Source: Bacteroidota bacterium (GTDB lineage: Bacteria > Bacteroidota > Bacteroidia > Bacteroidales > FEN-979). Taken from it: DNA of 64,000 bases. The stretch spans positions 1-64,000 of the forward strand of contig JAPLDH010000079.1 in the NCBI GenBank assembly GCA_026391355.1, given 5' to 3'. The stretch's first letter is position 1; each line of letters starts with the position of its first letter. Of this stretch, positions 17,486 to 25,545 are shown in pieces. The translations under genes were made by a program, and so were the position numbers. The notes beneath the pieces were generated by a model. The model had not been told where the DNA came from. It worked only from the letters and a program-made list of their open reading frames with translations, and did no database searches.

Positions 17486-19390
17486 TCAGTCATTTTGTTT
17501 AATGACGGCACCACCTGAAAGATGTAATGGCTTGTATTTCAGCGATGGAGAAGGTATCATCCTGCCCAATCCAAGTGCTTCCCATTTCTTATCAATCTTG
17601 TCAATTGTTTCATCATTCATTATGATCACATTTGGCCATTCTCTTTCAAACCGGCCCTGAGTTTTCTGCTTTCGAGTGCCATCAATAAAAAGTATTTTAC
17701 AGCCGGTGCTTTCCGGAGATATTAAAAAACAATCCCTCAAAGGGTCAATGTTATTGCCACAAATCCAGGCAACATCATGCAGATTAAAAATATCAGTGGG
17801 ATAATCCATCAGGAAGACGAACCGATAACCTCTTATCCTGTTCTTTTCAACCATCTCTTTACACATTTTCCTGATCAGGAGATTATCCATTCTCCCGATA
17901 GAAATAATTAAGGCGGAAACCCCAATATCGGGAAGTGAAGCATTGATATTTCTGATCTCTGCAAATTCCTTTCTGAGTAAATCTTTATCAGCAAATGATT
18001 CCTTTTTAGTGACCAGGTTACTTTGCATTTCCTTTCCAGGTTTGGAAGTTGCATCAATACCGATCTTACTTCCGAAAGCAAACTTTTGACTGGAATGATC
18101 AAGAATATCCACCGGCCCTTTGATGAAATGAATATCCTGTTGAGGGTCAACATTTTCGGAAACTGCTCTGGCAACCTCCAGGTAATTATAAATATCTGTT
18201 CCCTTATCCACCAGGATCATAACCTTGTTGAACATCATCTGACCGGCTCCCCATAGGGCATTCATTACTTTTATCCCCTGGCCTGGAAAGTTCTTGTTTA
18301 TACTTACGAGGGCAATGTTGTGAAAAACTCCTTCAACGGGCATATGCAGGTTCACAATCTCCGGGACGATGGTCATTCGCAATGGATCTAAAGATAGCTG
18401 TTCGGTAGCACGCCCGATCCATCCATCTTCCATAGGAGGTATTCCCACGATGGTAGCCGGGTAAATTGCAGATTTCCGATGGGTAATGCAGGTAATATGG
18501 AACTTCGGATAGTAGTCGGCCAGCGAATAAAAGCCGGTATGATCCCCGAAAGGACCTTCAAGGATCATCTCTTCCTTCGGGTCAACGTATCCTTCAATCA
18601 CAAAATCCACGTCGGATGGGATCACAAGGTTATTGGTGAGGCATTTTACCATCTCCACCCTTTTTCTCCTGATAAATCCTGCCAGGAGGTATTCATCAAA
18701 ATCTTCAGGGACAGGCGCTGTTGCCACATAAGTATATACCGGGTCGCCACCCAGAGTGACTGTGACCGGCATTTTTTCGCCCAGTTCCCTGTATTTCTCA
18801 AAATGGCGGGCCGACCCTTTATGCAAATGCCAGTGCATCCCAGTTAGATCAGTGCCAAAAACCTGCATCCGGTACATCCCAACATTCCTCGTTCCTGATT
18901 CAGGATCCCGGGTATGAACAACTGGGAGGGTAACAAATGAGCCTCCATCCTCAGGCCAGCAGGTCAGAATGGGAAGCCGGGTTATATCAGCCACTTCCAT
19001 CACTACTTCCTGACAAGCCCCTTTGCCGGAGATAACTCTTGGCATCCAGGAAGAGATTCGATTTAAAAGTGGCAACATTCCAAGCTTTTCAATTATCGTC
19101 TCTCTGGGCTGCTTCAGATTATTCAGTAACGAAGCAAAAGATCCAGACACTTCTTTCAGGTTTCTCCAGCCCAATGCCATGCACATTCTCTTTTCTGAGC
19201 CAAAAGCATTGATGAGCACCGGGAACTCTGTACCATTATTTTCGAATAACAAAACTTTTCCGCCGGTTTTCATAATGCGGTCGGTGATCTCCGTAATTTC
19301 GAGGTGAGGCGAGACAAATTCTTTGACCCGGAGCAGTTCCCCTTCCGATTCAAGTTTTTTTACGAAATCCAGAAGGCTATGATAAGGCAT
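17486..19390 (-). CDS. UbiD-family decarboxylase (probable menaquinone pathway)
   Basis: This 634-residue protein is a UbiD-type, prenylated-FMN-dependent decarboxylase. It has the N-terminal LLDFVKKLESEGELLRVKE, the middle MYRMQVFGTDLTGMHWHLHKG, and EGPFGDHTGFY, which bears cofactor and catalytic acids. Length over 600 fits the subfamily assigned to menaquinone synthesis by the futalosine route, where it would remove a carboxylate from a naphthoate intermediate; other aromatic acids are possible. The ATG is 9 bases after the ccmE stop, so it seems to be the last gene of the cytochrome c maturation unit. Quinone and cytochrome c supply would both serve anaerobic or microaerobic respiration. 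Confidence 0.82.
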   Translation of the reverse strand: MPYHSLLDFVKKLESEGELLRVKEFVSPHLEITEITDRIMKTGGKVLLFENNGTEFPVLINAFGSEKRMCMALGWRNLKEVSGSFASLLNNLKQPRETIIEKLGMLPLLNRISSWMPRVISGKGACQEVVMEVADITRLPILTCWPEDGGSFVTLPVVHTRDPESGTRNVGMYRMQVFGTDLTGMHWHLHKGSARHFEKYRELGEKMPVTVTLGGDPVYTYVATAPVPEDFDEYLLAGFIRRKRVEMVKCLTNNLVIPSDVDFVIEGYVDPKEEMILEGPFGDHTGFYSLADYYPKFHITCITHRKSAIYPATIVGIPPMEDGWIGRATEQLSLDPLRMTIVPEIVNLHMPVEGVFHNIALVSINKNFPGQGIKVMNALWGAGQMMFNKVMILVDKGTDIYNYLEVARAVSENVDPQQDIHFIKGPVDILDHSSQKFAFGSKIGIDATSKPGKEMQSNLVTKKESFADKDLLRKEFAEIRNINASLPDIGVSALIISIGRMDNLLIRKMCKEMVEKNRIRGYRFVFLMDYPTDIFNLHDVAWICGNNIDPLRDCFLISPESTGCKILFIDGTRKQKTQGRFEREWPNVIIMNDETIDKIDKKWEALGLGRMIPSPSLKYKPLHLSGGAVIKQND

Positions 19391-19398
19391 AATCCGGG

Positions 19399-19803
19399 TT
19401 AAAATTTCTTGGATCCAAATTTTGAAGGAGTTTTATCAGCATTGTATTTCGACGGACACTTGAGCAACAGACTTGTGGCCTGAAATTCATCGGCCTTCAT
19501 TGAACCCGTAACCACTACATTCCCTGATTTCTCAAAATCCTGCGGCTTGGTATTATGGTAGATCACCTTCTTCTCAATTCCTTTATCATCGATCAGGAAA
19601 AATGAGAATAGATTGGCATTCTTTTCAGCATTATACTCTATGGGCTTGCTTTTATCAAGCTTACCTATGATGTGAACTATTTTATCCGGGTTTTTTGACG
19701 AATACATAAAGTCGGAATAGGTACCTGAATCCGATAACGTAGTGATCACTACCCCGATGGAGATTATTAGCACAAGAATAATTATGATATGAATTGTTTT
19801 CAT
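19399..19803 (-). CDS. ccmE: Cytochrome c maturation protein CcmE, Cys-type
   Basis: This 134-residue protein has one N-terminal membrane anchor (HIIIILVLIISIGVVITTL) and a periplasmic OB-like beta barrel (VHIIGKLDKSKPIEY, VVVTGSMKADEFQATSLLLK). CcmE holds haem covalently and passes it to CcmF/H for attachment to apocytochrome c. In E. coli the haem-binding residue is a histidine in HxxxY; here the matching site is C116-P-S-K-Y120, the CxxxY form known from some archaea, deltaproteobacteria and other lineages. The ATG overlaps the ccmD-like stop by 4 bases (ATGA). The neighbours ccmB, ccmC and ccmD-like confirm the pathway. Confidence 0.9.
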   Translation of the reverse strand: MKTIHIIIILVLIISIGVVITTLSDSGTYSDFMYSSKNPDKIVHIIGKLDKSKPIEYNAEKNANLFSFFLIDDKGIEKKVIYHNTKPQDFEKSGNVVVTGSMKADEFQATSLLLKCPSKYNADKTPSKFGSKKF

Positions 19804-19940
19804 TCTTTATTGATCTTGTCTTTTATTTTCTTTTCAAGCTTCCTGATCTTTCTGTCGATCGAGAACAGGTAAATATAAATCCCCGTCATAATAACTGTCA
19901 ATACTATAACGACAATTATTATTTTATAATATGGATCCAT
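19800..19940 (-). CDS. Small CcmD-like membrane protein (46 aa)
   Basis: The ATG at 19938-19940 opens a 46-codon frame: MDPYYKIIIVVIVLTVIMTG, then a short loop and a charged helix (RKIRKLEKKIKDKINKE). One membrane segment followed by a basic cytoplasmic tail of this size matches CcmD, which stabilises the CcmC-CcmE haem complex. Position between ccmC and ccmE and a 4-base overlap (ATGA) with ccmE support this strongly. CcmD proteins are too short and variable for sequence alone to decide. Confidence 0.75.
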   Translation of the reverse strand: MDPYYKIIIVVIVLTVIMTGIYIYLFSIDRKIRKLEKKIKDKINKE

Positions 19941-19957
19941 GGTGATATGGTTTATTA

Positions 19958-20006
19958 GTCGTAAGTCGTAAGTCGTAAGTCGTAAGTTATAAGTCGTAAG
20001 TCGTAA
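19958..20006. repeat. Heptanucleotide tandem array, 7 units
   Basis: Seven 7-bp units lie head to tail: GTCGTAA four times, then GTTATAA, then GTCGTAA twice. The minus strand of the last three units encodes the final six residues of CcmC (LTTYDL) and its TAA stop, and the stop exists only because of the variant GTTATAA unit. The same unit in opposite orientation occurs at 33946-34001. Confidence 0.95.
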
Positions 20007-20712
20007 GTTCTATTTCCCGGATTCTTACCCTGATCCTCCAGATCCAGAAACCCAGTAGGACCCAGCCTACCATTGCAGGGTAAAAAACATATCGCATATT
20101 TTGATCCAAATTCATTGGAAGAACGGCATTTTCTTCACCTTTTCCAGCTGGGTGAGCTAACGATTTTTGCATACGAGGTAAAATTATTAGGAATACTATC
20201 AACATGACAAAAGCAAAAATGTTGTACACTGCTGAAACCTTCGCCCTTTTGTCTAGATTCTCGATAGAACCTCTCAGAATAAGGTATGCCAGGTAAATGA
20301 ATATCCCAACAGCAGCGCCATCCAGTTTGGGATCCCTTACCCAAAATGCGCCCCATGTTGATTTTGCCCAGATCATCCCGGTAAGGATACCGAGGATGCC
20401 AAAGAGCAACCCCGTGTTGGCCGCCTCCACGGATCTTGTATCATATTTTGTCCTGAACCCTGACAGATAACGTATACTGAATACAAAAGAAGTAATGAAC
20501 ATAGCAAGCATTGTAAACCACATCCCGACATGATAGAACAGGTTTCTCATGGTATTAAAAAGATTACTACCCATACCACTCATTTCAGGGAGTGGGACAA
20601 AAAAACCATAGATCACGGCATATATCAGCAAAATCCCTGATAAGGCTTTCCACCAGCTTTCCTTGATAAACGTTCGCACATTCATTCCACTTGGATATTT
20701 GTTATTGGTCAT
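19987..20712 (-). CDS. ccmC: Haem exporter / cytochrome c biogenesis protein CcmC
   Basis: This 241-residue inner-membrane protein has about six membrane helices and the CcmC/haem-handling-protein landmarks: H61 in NLFYHVGMWF and H187 in SLAHPAG as likely axial haem ligands, with the tryptophan-rich motif WGAFWVRD at 120-127 between them. It presents haem to CcmE on the outer face of the membrane. The motif is a variant of the usual WGxxWxWD. The last six residues and the stop codon are encoded by a heptamer repeat array. At the other end the ATG (20710-20712) lies in a GTCATTA repeat, with a second out-of-frame ATG 7 bases upstream. Confidence 0.92.
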   Translation of the reverse strand: MTNNKYPSGMNVRTFIKESWWKALSGILLIYAVIYGFFVPLPEMSGMGSNLFNTMRNLFYHVGMWFTMLAMFITSFVFSIRYLSGFRTKYDTRSVEAANTGLLFGILGILTGMIWAKSTWGAFWVRDPKLDGAAVGIFIYLAYLILRGSIENLDKRAKVSAVYNIFAFVMLIVFLIILPRMQKSLAHPAGKGEENAVLPMNLDQNMRYVFYPAMVGWVLLGFWIWRIRVRIREIELTTYDL

Positions 20713-20778
20713 TAGTCATTAGGAAAAGAGGCAATAGGCAATAGGCAGTAGGCAACAGGCATTAGGCAATAGGCAAAA
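20708..20778. repeat. Heptanucleotide tandem arrays upstream of ccmC
   Basis: Two GTCATTA units (20708-20721) hold the ccmC start codon on the minus strand. After eight bases come seven units of the form GGCAATA, GGCAGTA, GGCAACA, GGCATTA or GGCAAAA (20730-20778). The same GGCAATA/GGCATTA units recur at 47642-47662. Confidence 0.93.
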
Positions 20779-20823
20779 GTAATTATTGATCCCTTCATTC
20801 TGAATTCCTGCATTGTTCCTGTT

Positions 20824-21483
20824 TCAATCGGTCCAAATGTACGGAAATAACAAATACGCCAGGATGACCACGGTCAGGTTGATCATCAACAGGATGATGA
20901 TAAAGCTGTAATTGCCTGTCCATTGAATTTCTGTAAGGGCGCTTTTTGACACCTTCATAAGGGTAGCCAGTAAAGGCAATATGATTGGAAAACTCAGAAT
21001 GGCCATCAGTGAAAAATTGTGACTTGCTCTTGAAGCAATAGCAGAAACCATAGTAAGAACAGAAGCAAGACCCAGGCTGCCCAGGAATAAGTTTACCAGG
21101 AATAACGTCATATTCATGACCAGGTTTCCCATCAACAGTAGAAAGAACAGGAATGAGAGTCCTGAAAGAATGGTCATGAGCAGGAGATTGTAAAATACTT
21201 TTGAGAGCAGAATTGCCTGGGGGCTTGCTATGGTATAATAATAAAGATGTCGTGCCGGGCTTTCCTGGATAAAACTTTTGGATATTCCATTAACAGCTAC
21301 AAAAAGAAGAATGATCCAGAAAAGTGAATTCCAGGTTTCAACGCTGATGACACTATCGAACGCAAGATAGGTTACAAAAATCGTGGATACAAGGTATAGT
21401 AAAATACCATTGATCACATATTTCTGTTTTAGTTCGAGCCGGATCTCTTTCCCTGCAAGGTATTTTATTTCCTTCAACAGCAT
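20824..21483 (-). CDS. ccmB: Haem exporter protein CcmB
   Basis: This 219-residue protein has six predicted membrane helices and the CcmB pattern: a charged N-terminus (LLKEIKYLAGKEIRLELKQK), FIQESPARHLYYYTIASPQA in the first loops, and glycine/serine-rich helices. CcmB is the permease half of the CcmAB ABC complex that releases holo-CcmE from CcmC. The ATPase CcmA is not in this window and must be encoded elsewhere. ccmC follows after 111 bases that are mostly heptamer repeats. It starts 15 bases after the stop of a T9SS cargo gene, and no independent promoter was found. Confidence 0.88.
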   Translation of the reverse strand: MLLKEIKYLAGKEIRLELKQKYVINGILLYLVSTIFVTYLAFDSVISVETWNSLFWIILLFVAVNGISKSFIQESPARHLYYYTIASPQAILLSKVFYNLLLMTILSGLSFLFFLLLMGNLVMNMTLFLVNLFLGSLGLASVLTMVSAIASRASHNFSLMAILSFPIILPLLATLMKVSKSALTEIQWTGNYSFIIILLMINLTVVILAYLLFPYIWTD

Positions 21484-21498
21484 TCTTTCCGGATTCGG

Positions 21499-23322
21499 TT
21501 ACTGAACTATCATCTTTTTGGATACGGAGCTATTATTCATCCGTATTGTGCAGAAGTAAACTCCGGGTTTAAGGTTGTTTGCATCAAACCTGATTACGAA
21601 ACTCCCTGCGGTCATGAATCCTTTATCAATACTCATCACCTTTTGACCCACCGGGTTGAAAATATCGAGAGTAAGGTCAGATCCCCTGACCAGGTCAATC
21701 CTGATCATCCCTGTTTCTTTAACCGGGTTGGGATAAACTTCTGAAACAGTATTGCCTTTGGGATTATTACGATCTTCTATACCAACATTGATTTTATCCG
21801 TTGCACGGTATTCGATGGTATTTGTATGATATGAAACGTTCGTTGCATCTTTGACACAGGATCCGGGAACATCAGCCGATTGATATATATAATGGATCTG
21901 TTCATCGCTGTATTTGGCCATGGATGGGAAAACAAATTCGCGGTAAATATAGGCCAATCCTTTGTTGAAGTCCTCCATCTGGGTCCATGTAACCCCATGA
22001 TTGAATGATTTCCTGAACCAGAGGTGCCTGTAATTCAAGGAATCTGTTCCCACATAAGGATTTCCAACGGTAATTCCTGACCAGATCACAAATATGGCAT
22101 CATTGTCATCGATGGTGATCTGCGGGAAGCTTGACAGGCAGACCCCATAATAGGGAATCCTGACCAGCGGGTCGTTTGAAGCATTTTCTGCAACATATCC
22201 CAACAACTGTCCGTGGGCATCCAGCGTATCAAGAAAGAGGCTGTCACTTAACAGCGGCAGAGTACTGTTCCAGTATATCAACCCGTCGGTATAAGGATAA
22301 TATTTATGTGGTGTAGGAGAACCATCATCCATGGCTCTCATTCGACCCATGACGACATGGTACACTCCCTCCTTATCCATTTCTACACATCCGGATCCGT
22401 CGGTGGTTGTGAATATCGGTGTAGCATTACCCGAAGGATTCAGTTTGTATCCGTTATTAAAAACGGGGATCTTGGTCCAGTTAGTGCCTGCGTTGTATGA
22501 TGTCATGATAAATGCATCTGACCATTGACCATTGACAAGGAAATAGATGGTATCACCTTTCGGGCTGCCCCATGCATAATCATCACCACCATAGCCCAGT
22601 CCGTTTGCAGCGTCCATCCCGGGAAGGATCTCATTTTGAATATCCCAGGTCTGGCCACCATCCTGCGACCGCCAATAGAGCAATGCAAGGTTAAGTCCCT
22701 GGTAAACCTGGTATGTGAGGGTAATGATGTGAACGACATTATGGTCAGTTCCCGTGGTCAGGACTCTTGGCCATGAGATATCTATGGCACCTGCAGGACC
22801 CGCCAGTATCGACTGTGTCCACGTCCCGGTTCCCTTTACAGTGCGGGTACATACTTTCAAACCGGCAGTCTCTGTGTGAGAAACAACAATTTCCCCGGTA
22901 GGTCCGAGAGGTGCATAGGAAGGCCAGCCGCATCTTTCATTTTCAATTCTTACAGTCGGTGCAGGTCCCCATGAAGTTCCGTCATATTGGTTGTATCCGG
23001 TTCCTCTTTCCGGAAAACTGGACGACGTCATTCCCCTTGTCCATGTACCATACATCGTATTATCGGGGTAGATATAAAAGCGATTCTCCACCGATGTATT
23101 CGTTTGAAGATCATAAACAGTTGTTCCAAGATGGACTTCCATGGCAGATTTTGGTGCGGTAAAATCATTCTGAGGCTTTTGCAAAAGACCTGCATCTTTT
23201 ATGTGAATAGGTGCAGGTAAACCAAGATTCTTCATGGATTCAGGCAAATTCAGCCTTGATTGCTGTGAAAACCCTGTAAAAAAAAGGCATACAACAGCCG
23301 TTAACAGTATAAATCTTTTCAT
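21499..23322 (-). CDS. T9SS cargo protein with BNR-like repeats
   Basis: This 607-residue secreted protein has a signal peptide (MKRFILLTAVVCLFFTGFSQ), a central beta-propeller-like region with sialidase-type Asp-box fragments (SQDGGQTWDIQNEI, NAGTNWTKI, NHGVTWTQM), and a C-terminal T9SS sorting domain (VSEVYPNPVKETGMIRI, IFNPVGQKV, ending KKMIVQ). No complete set of sialidase catalytic residues was recognised, so binding or structure is as likely as hydrolysis. It is a paralogue of the adjacent 624-residue protein. Promoter and terminator sit between the two genes, so each is a separate unit. Confidence 0.85.
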   Translation of the reverse strand: MKRFILLTAVVCLFFTGFSQQSRLNLPESMKNLGLPAPIHIKDAGLLQKPQNDFTAPKSAMEVHLGTTVYDLQTNTSVENRFYIYPDNTMYGTWTRGMTSSSFPERGTGYNQYDGTSWGPAPTVRIENERCGWPSYAPLGPTGEIVVSHTETAGLKVCTRTVKGTGTWTQSILAGPAGAIDISWPRVLTTGTDHNVVHIITLTYQVYQGLNLALLYWRSQDGGQTWDIQNEILPGMDAANGLGYGGDDYAWGSPKGDTIYFLVNGQWSDAFIMTSYNAGTNWTKIPVFNNGYKLNPSGNATPIFTTTDGSGCVEMDKEGVYHVVMGRMRAMDDGSPTPHKYYPYTDGLIYWNSTLPLLSDSLFLDTLDAHGQLLGYVAENASNDPLVRIPYYGVCLSSFPQITIDDNDAIFVIWSGITVGNPYVGTDSLNYRHLWFRKSFNHGVTWTQMEDFNKGLAYIYREFVFPSMAKYSDEQIHYIYQSADVPGSCVKDATNVSYHTNTIEYRATDKINVGIEDRNNPKGNTVSEVYPNPVKETGMIRIDLVRGSDLTLDIFNPVGQKVMSIDKGFMTAGSFVIRFDANNLKPGVYFCTIRMNNSSVSKKMIVQ

Positions 23323-23366
23323 GTTTCGTTTTTTTTAACAAACCTAAAATAAATTTTTTAATCCTG

Positions 23367-23374
23367 CAAAGATA
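23367..23374 (-). promoter_or_regulatory. Bacteroidota -7 element for the second T9SS cargo gene
   Basis: On the minus strand this reads TATCTTTG, an exact match, beginning where the T-tract of the preceding terminator ends. It is 45 bases before the ATG at 23322. Confidence 0.65.
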
Positions 23375-23410
23375 AAAAAAAGAAGCCACCCCTGTGAGGC
23401 AGCTTCTTTA
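23371..23410 (-). terminator. Rho-independent terminator between the T9SS paralogues
   Basis: On the minus strand AAAGAAGC (23409-23402) pairs with GCTTCTTT (23386-23379), with extra GCC/GGC pairing inside, followed by eight Ts. It follows the stop at 23431 by about 20 bases and abuts the next promoter. Confidence 0.8.
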
Positions 23411-23430
23411 TAATAACAAACCGGAAAATC

Positions 23431-25305
23431 CTATTCAACGATCATCTTATGTGTAAATGATTCATTGTTGATCTTAACCGTATAGAAATAAACGCCGGAA
23501 GTCAGTTGTTGTCCATTAATAACAAACTCATGAGCGCCGCCGTTTACAATACCTTTATTGAACGTCATGATCTTTTGTCCCATCAGGTTATAAATTTCAA
23601 TACTAACGGAACCTGCTTTTGGCATGTTAACATTAATTGAAGTGTTTCCATGGAAAGGATTCGGGCTGTTCTGGGCCACTGTATTTGAAGTAGCACCCGT
23701 GTTGTTTTCCACACCTATGAAAAGGATGGGTTCCTCACGATATTCTATCGTATTGTCATGATAGGGAGTAACTGTGGCATCTTTTACTGCTGATCCGGGT
23801 ACATCGGCCGACTGATACATAAAACGGATCTTGGTATCGAGTTTGGTTTTGTCCATTGTAGCGAAACAAAACTCTTTGTAAATATATGCCAAACCATGGG
23901 TAAGGTCAGTAACTGAATCGGTCGGATCGGTTGGGTCCATCCCATGCCAGGTCAACCCATGGTTAATGGAATTTTTGCTCCAAATATGCCTGTAGTTCAG
24001 AGAGTCGGTACCAACGTAAGGATTGCCTACTGTAACACCGCTCCACATGACAAAAATGTGGTTAACATTATCAACCGTAATCTGAGGATAAGAAGTCATC
24101 GATGTTCCATAATAGGGAATTCTGACAAGGGGATCTCCTGCGGCATTCTCATATACATAGCCCATTAACTGGCCATGAGCGTAAAGGGTATCCAGGTTAA
24201 GACTGTCCTGAACCATTGGCATTGTACTGTTCCAATAAATCAGTCCATCGGTATAAGGGCGGTAAAATCTTCCGGTTCCATCGCTAAAAATGCACATTCT
24301 TCCGAAAACACTATGGAAAACGCCATCTTTATCCATTTCAACAGCATTTGAGCCATCATTTTCATAGAAAGGACTGCTGAAGGTAGTAGTAGCATCCATT
24401 TTATGGCCGTTGCTCAGGATGTCGATTTTTGTCCAGGTGTCGCCGTTGTCTGTAGATTCCATGATGAATGTATCTGTCCAGCTTCCACCGTACTGAAAAT
24501 AGATTGTATCTCCGTGAGGGGTTCCCCATGCATAATCGTCACCACTGAAACCGGTATAATTTGTTGAGTTCAGGGGATCGATCTGAATTGCGTTCTTATC
24601 CCAGGTAGCGCCGCCATCTGTGGAACGGAAATAGAGAAGAGCGCCATCGAGACCCTGGTAAACAGTACCACCATTGCCGGTGGGCAAGGTGATGGCGATA
24701 ACATGAATCGAATTATGGTCAGCGTGATTGGTAATCATACGTGGCCATGTCATAGCGGTAACACCTGAGGGGATTGGAAGGATGGTCTGTGTCCATGTAC
24801 CCGTGCCTTTTACGGGACGGGTATTCATAACACAACCTCCGGCTGCCTGGTGGGAAACTACGATTTCACCACCACCATTCCAAGGCTGGTATGAAGGCCA
24901 TCCTGTTCTGACAGTTTCAATTCTGGAAGTCGGGAAAGCTCCCCATGTGGTTCCATCATAATAGTTGTAACCGGATCCTCTTTCGGGGAATGTAGTTGGG
25001 GTGGTCCCTCTCGTCCAGGTACCAACGATGGTACCATCGTCAGAATAACGGAAGAGCCTGTTCTGAAGAGATCCGTTGGTTTGCAGGTCATACTGTGAGT
25101 TACCGATAATTGTTGCACCGGCAGAAGCAGACCGTGTTGTAGAAACCAAACTTAATGTTTGAAGAGGAGCACACTCATTTGCAATTTTAACTGGCGCCGG
25201 AAGCGACAGGGTCTGTAAAGATTTCGGTATAACGGAATGGTATTTTTGGGCAAACACCGTCATCCCGAAAACAATCACAAGGGCAAAAAGTAACAGTTTT
25301 TTCAT
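23431..25305 (-). CDS. T9SS cargo protein with BNR-like repeats (paralogue)
   Basis: This 624-residue secreted protein has a signal peptide (MKKLLLFALVIVFGMTVFAQ), the same propeller-like middle as its neighbour (QYDLQTNGSLQNRLF, GTWTRGTTPTTFPERGSGYN, STDGGATWDKNAI) and a T9SS sorting domain (NSPNPFHGNTSINVNM, IYNLMGQKIMTF, ending HKMIVE). The pair share runs such as KGTGTWTQ and the AWG-PKGDTIYF-type segment over their whole length, so they arose by tandem duplication. No catalytic function is evident. It has its own promoter and terminator. Confidence 0.85.
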   Translation of the reverse strand: MKKLLLFALVIVFGMTVFAQKYHSVIPKSLQTLSLPAPVKIANECAPLQTLSLVSTTRSASAGATIIGNSQYDLQTNGSLQNRLFRYSDDGTIVGTWTRGTTPTTFPERGSGYNYYDGTTWGAFPTSRIETVRTGWPSYQPWNGGGEIVVSHQAAGGCVMNTRPVKGTGTWTQTILPIPSGVTAMTWPRMITNHADHNSIHVIAITLPTGNGGTVYQGLDGALLYFRSTDGGATWDKNAIQIDPLNSTNYTGFSGDDYAWGTPHGDTIYFQYGGSWTDTFIMESTDNGDTWTKIDILSNGHKMDATTTFSSPFYENDGSNAVEMDKDGVFHSVFGRMCIFSDGTGRFYRPYTDGLIYWNSTMPMVQDSLNLDTLYAHGQLMGYVYENAAGDPLVRIPYYGTSMTSYPQITVDNVNHIFVMWSGVTVGNPYVGTDSLNYRHIWSKNSINHGLTWHGMDPTDPTDSVTDLTHGLAYIYKEFCFATMDKTKLDTKIRFMYQSADVPGSAVKDATVTPYHDNTIEYREEPILFIGVENNTGATSNTVAQNSPNPFHGNTSINVNMPKAGSVSIEIYNLMGQKIMTFNKGIVNGGAHEFVINGQQLTSGVYFYTVKINNESFTHKMIVE

Positions 25306-25345
25306 AATTGTTTTTGTTAATGGTTAAACATGGTTTTTCTGTGAA

Positions 25346-25353
25346 CAAAGATA
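25346..25353 (-). promoter_or_regulatory. Bacteroidota -7 element for the first T9SS cargo gene
   Basis: On the minus strand this reads TATCTTTG, an exact match, 41 bases before the ATG at 25305. The rest of the 25306-25545 gap is AT-rich with nothing else recognised. Confidence 0.65.
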
Positions 25354-25545
25354 AAATAAAAAAAAACGCAAATGAATATTTTCCTGGAAAAAATTCGGGA
25401 AAGACCAGATCACAATAAATAATCAAGTCTCAACGAATCCTTATCAGTCAATATTTTATCTTCATTGTTCTAATAACTGCAAAATTAGTATTTAATTCAA
25501 TACACACAACTGTTTTTGTACCCTTACCGAAAGGAATTAATAATT

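Noticed and set aside
21499-25305. True sialidases
   Set aside because: Asp-box fragments occur in many propellers; the catalytic arginine triad and Tyr/Glu pair were not recognised.
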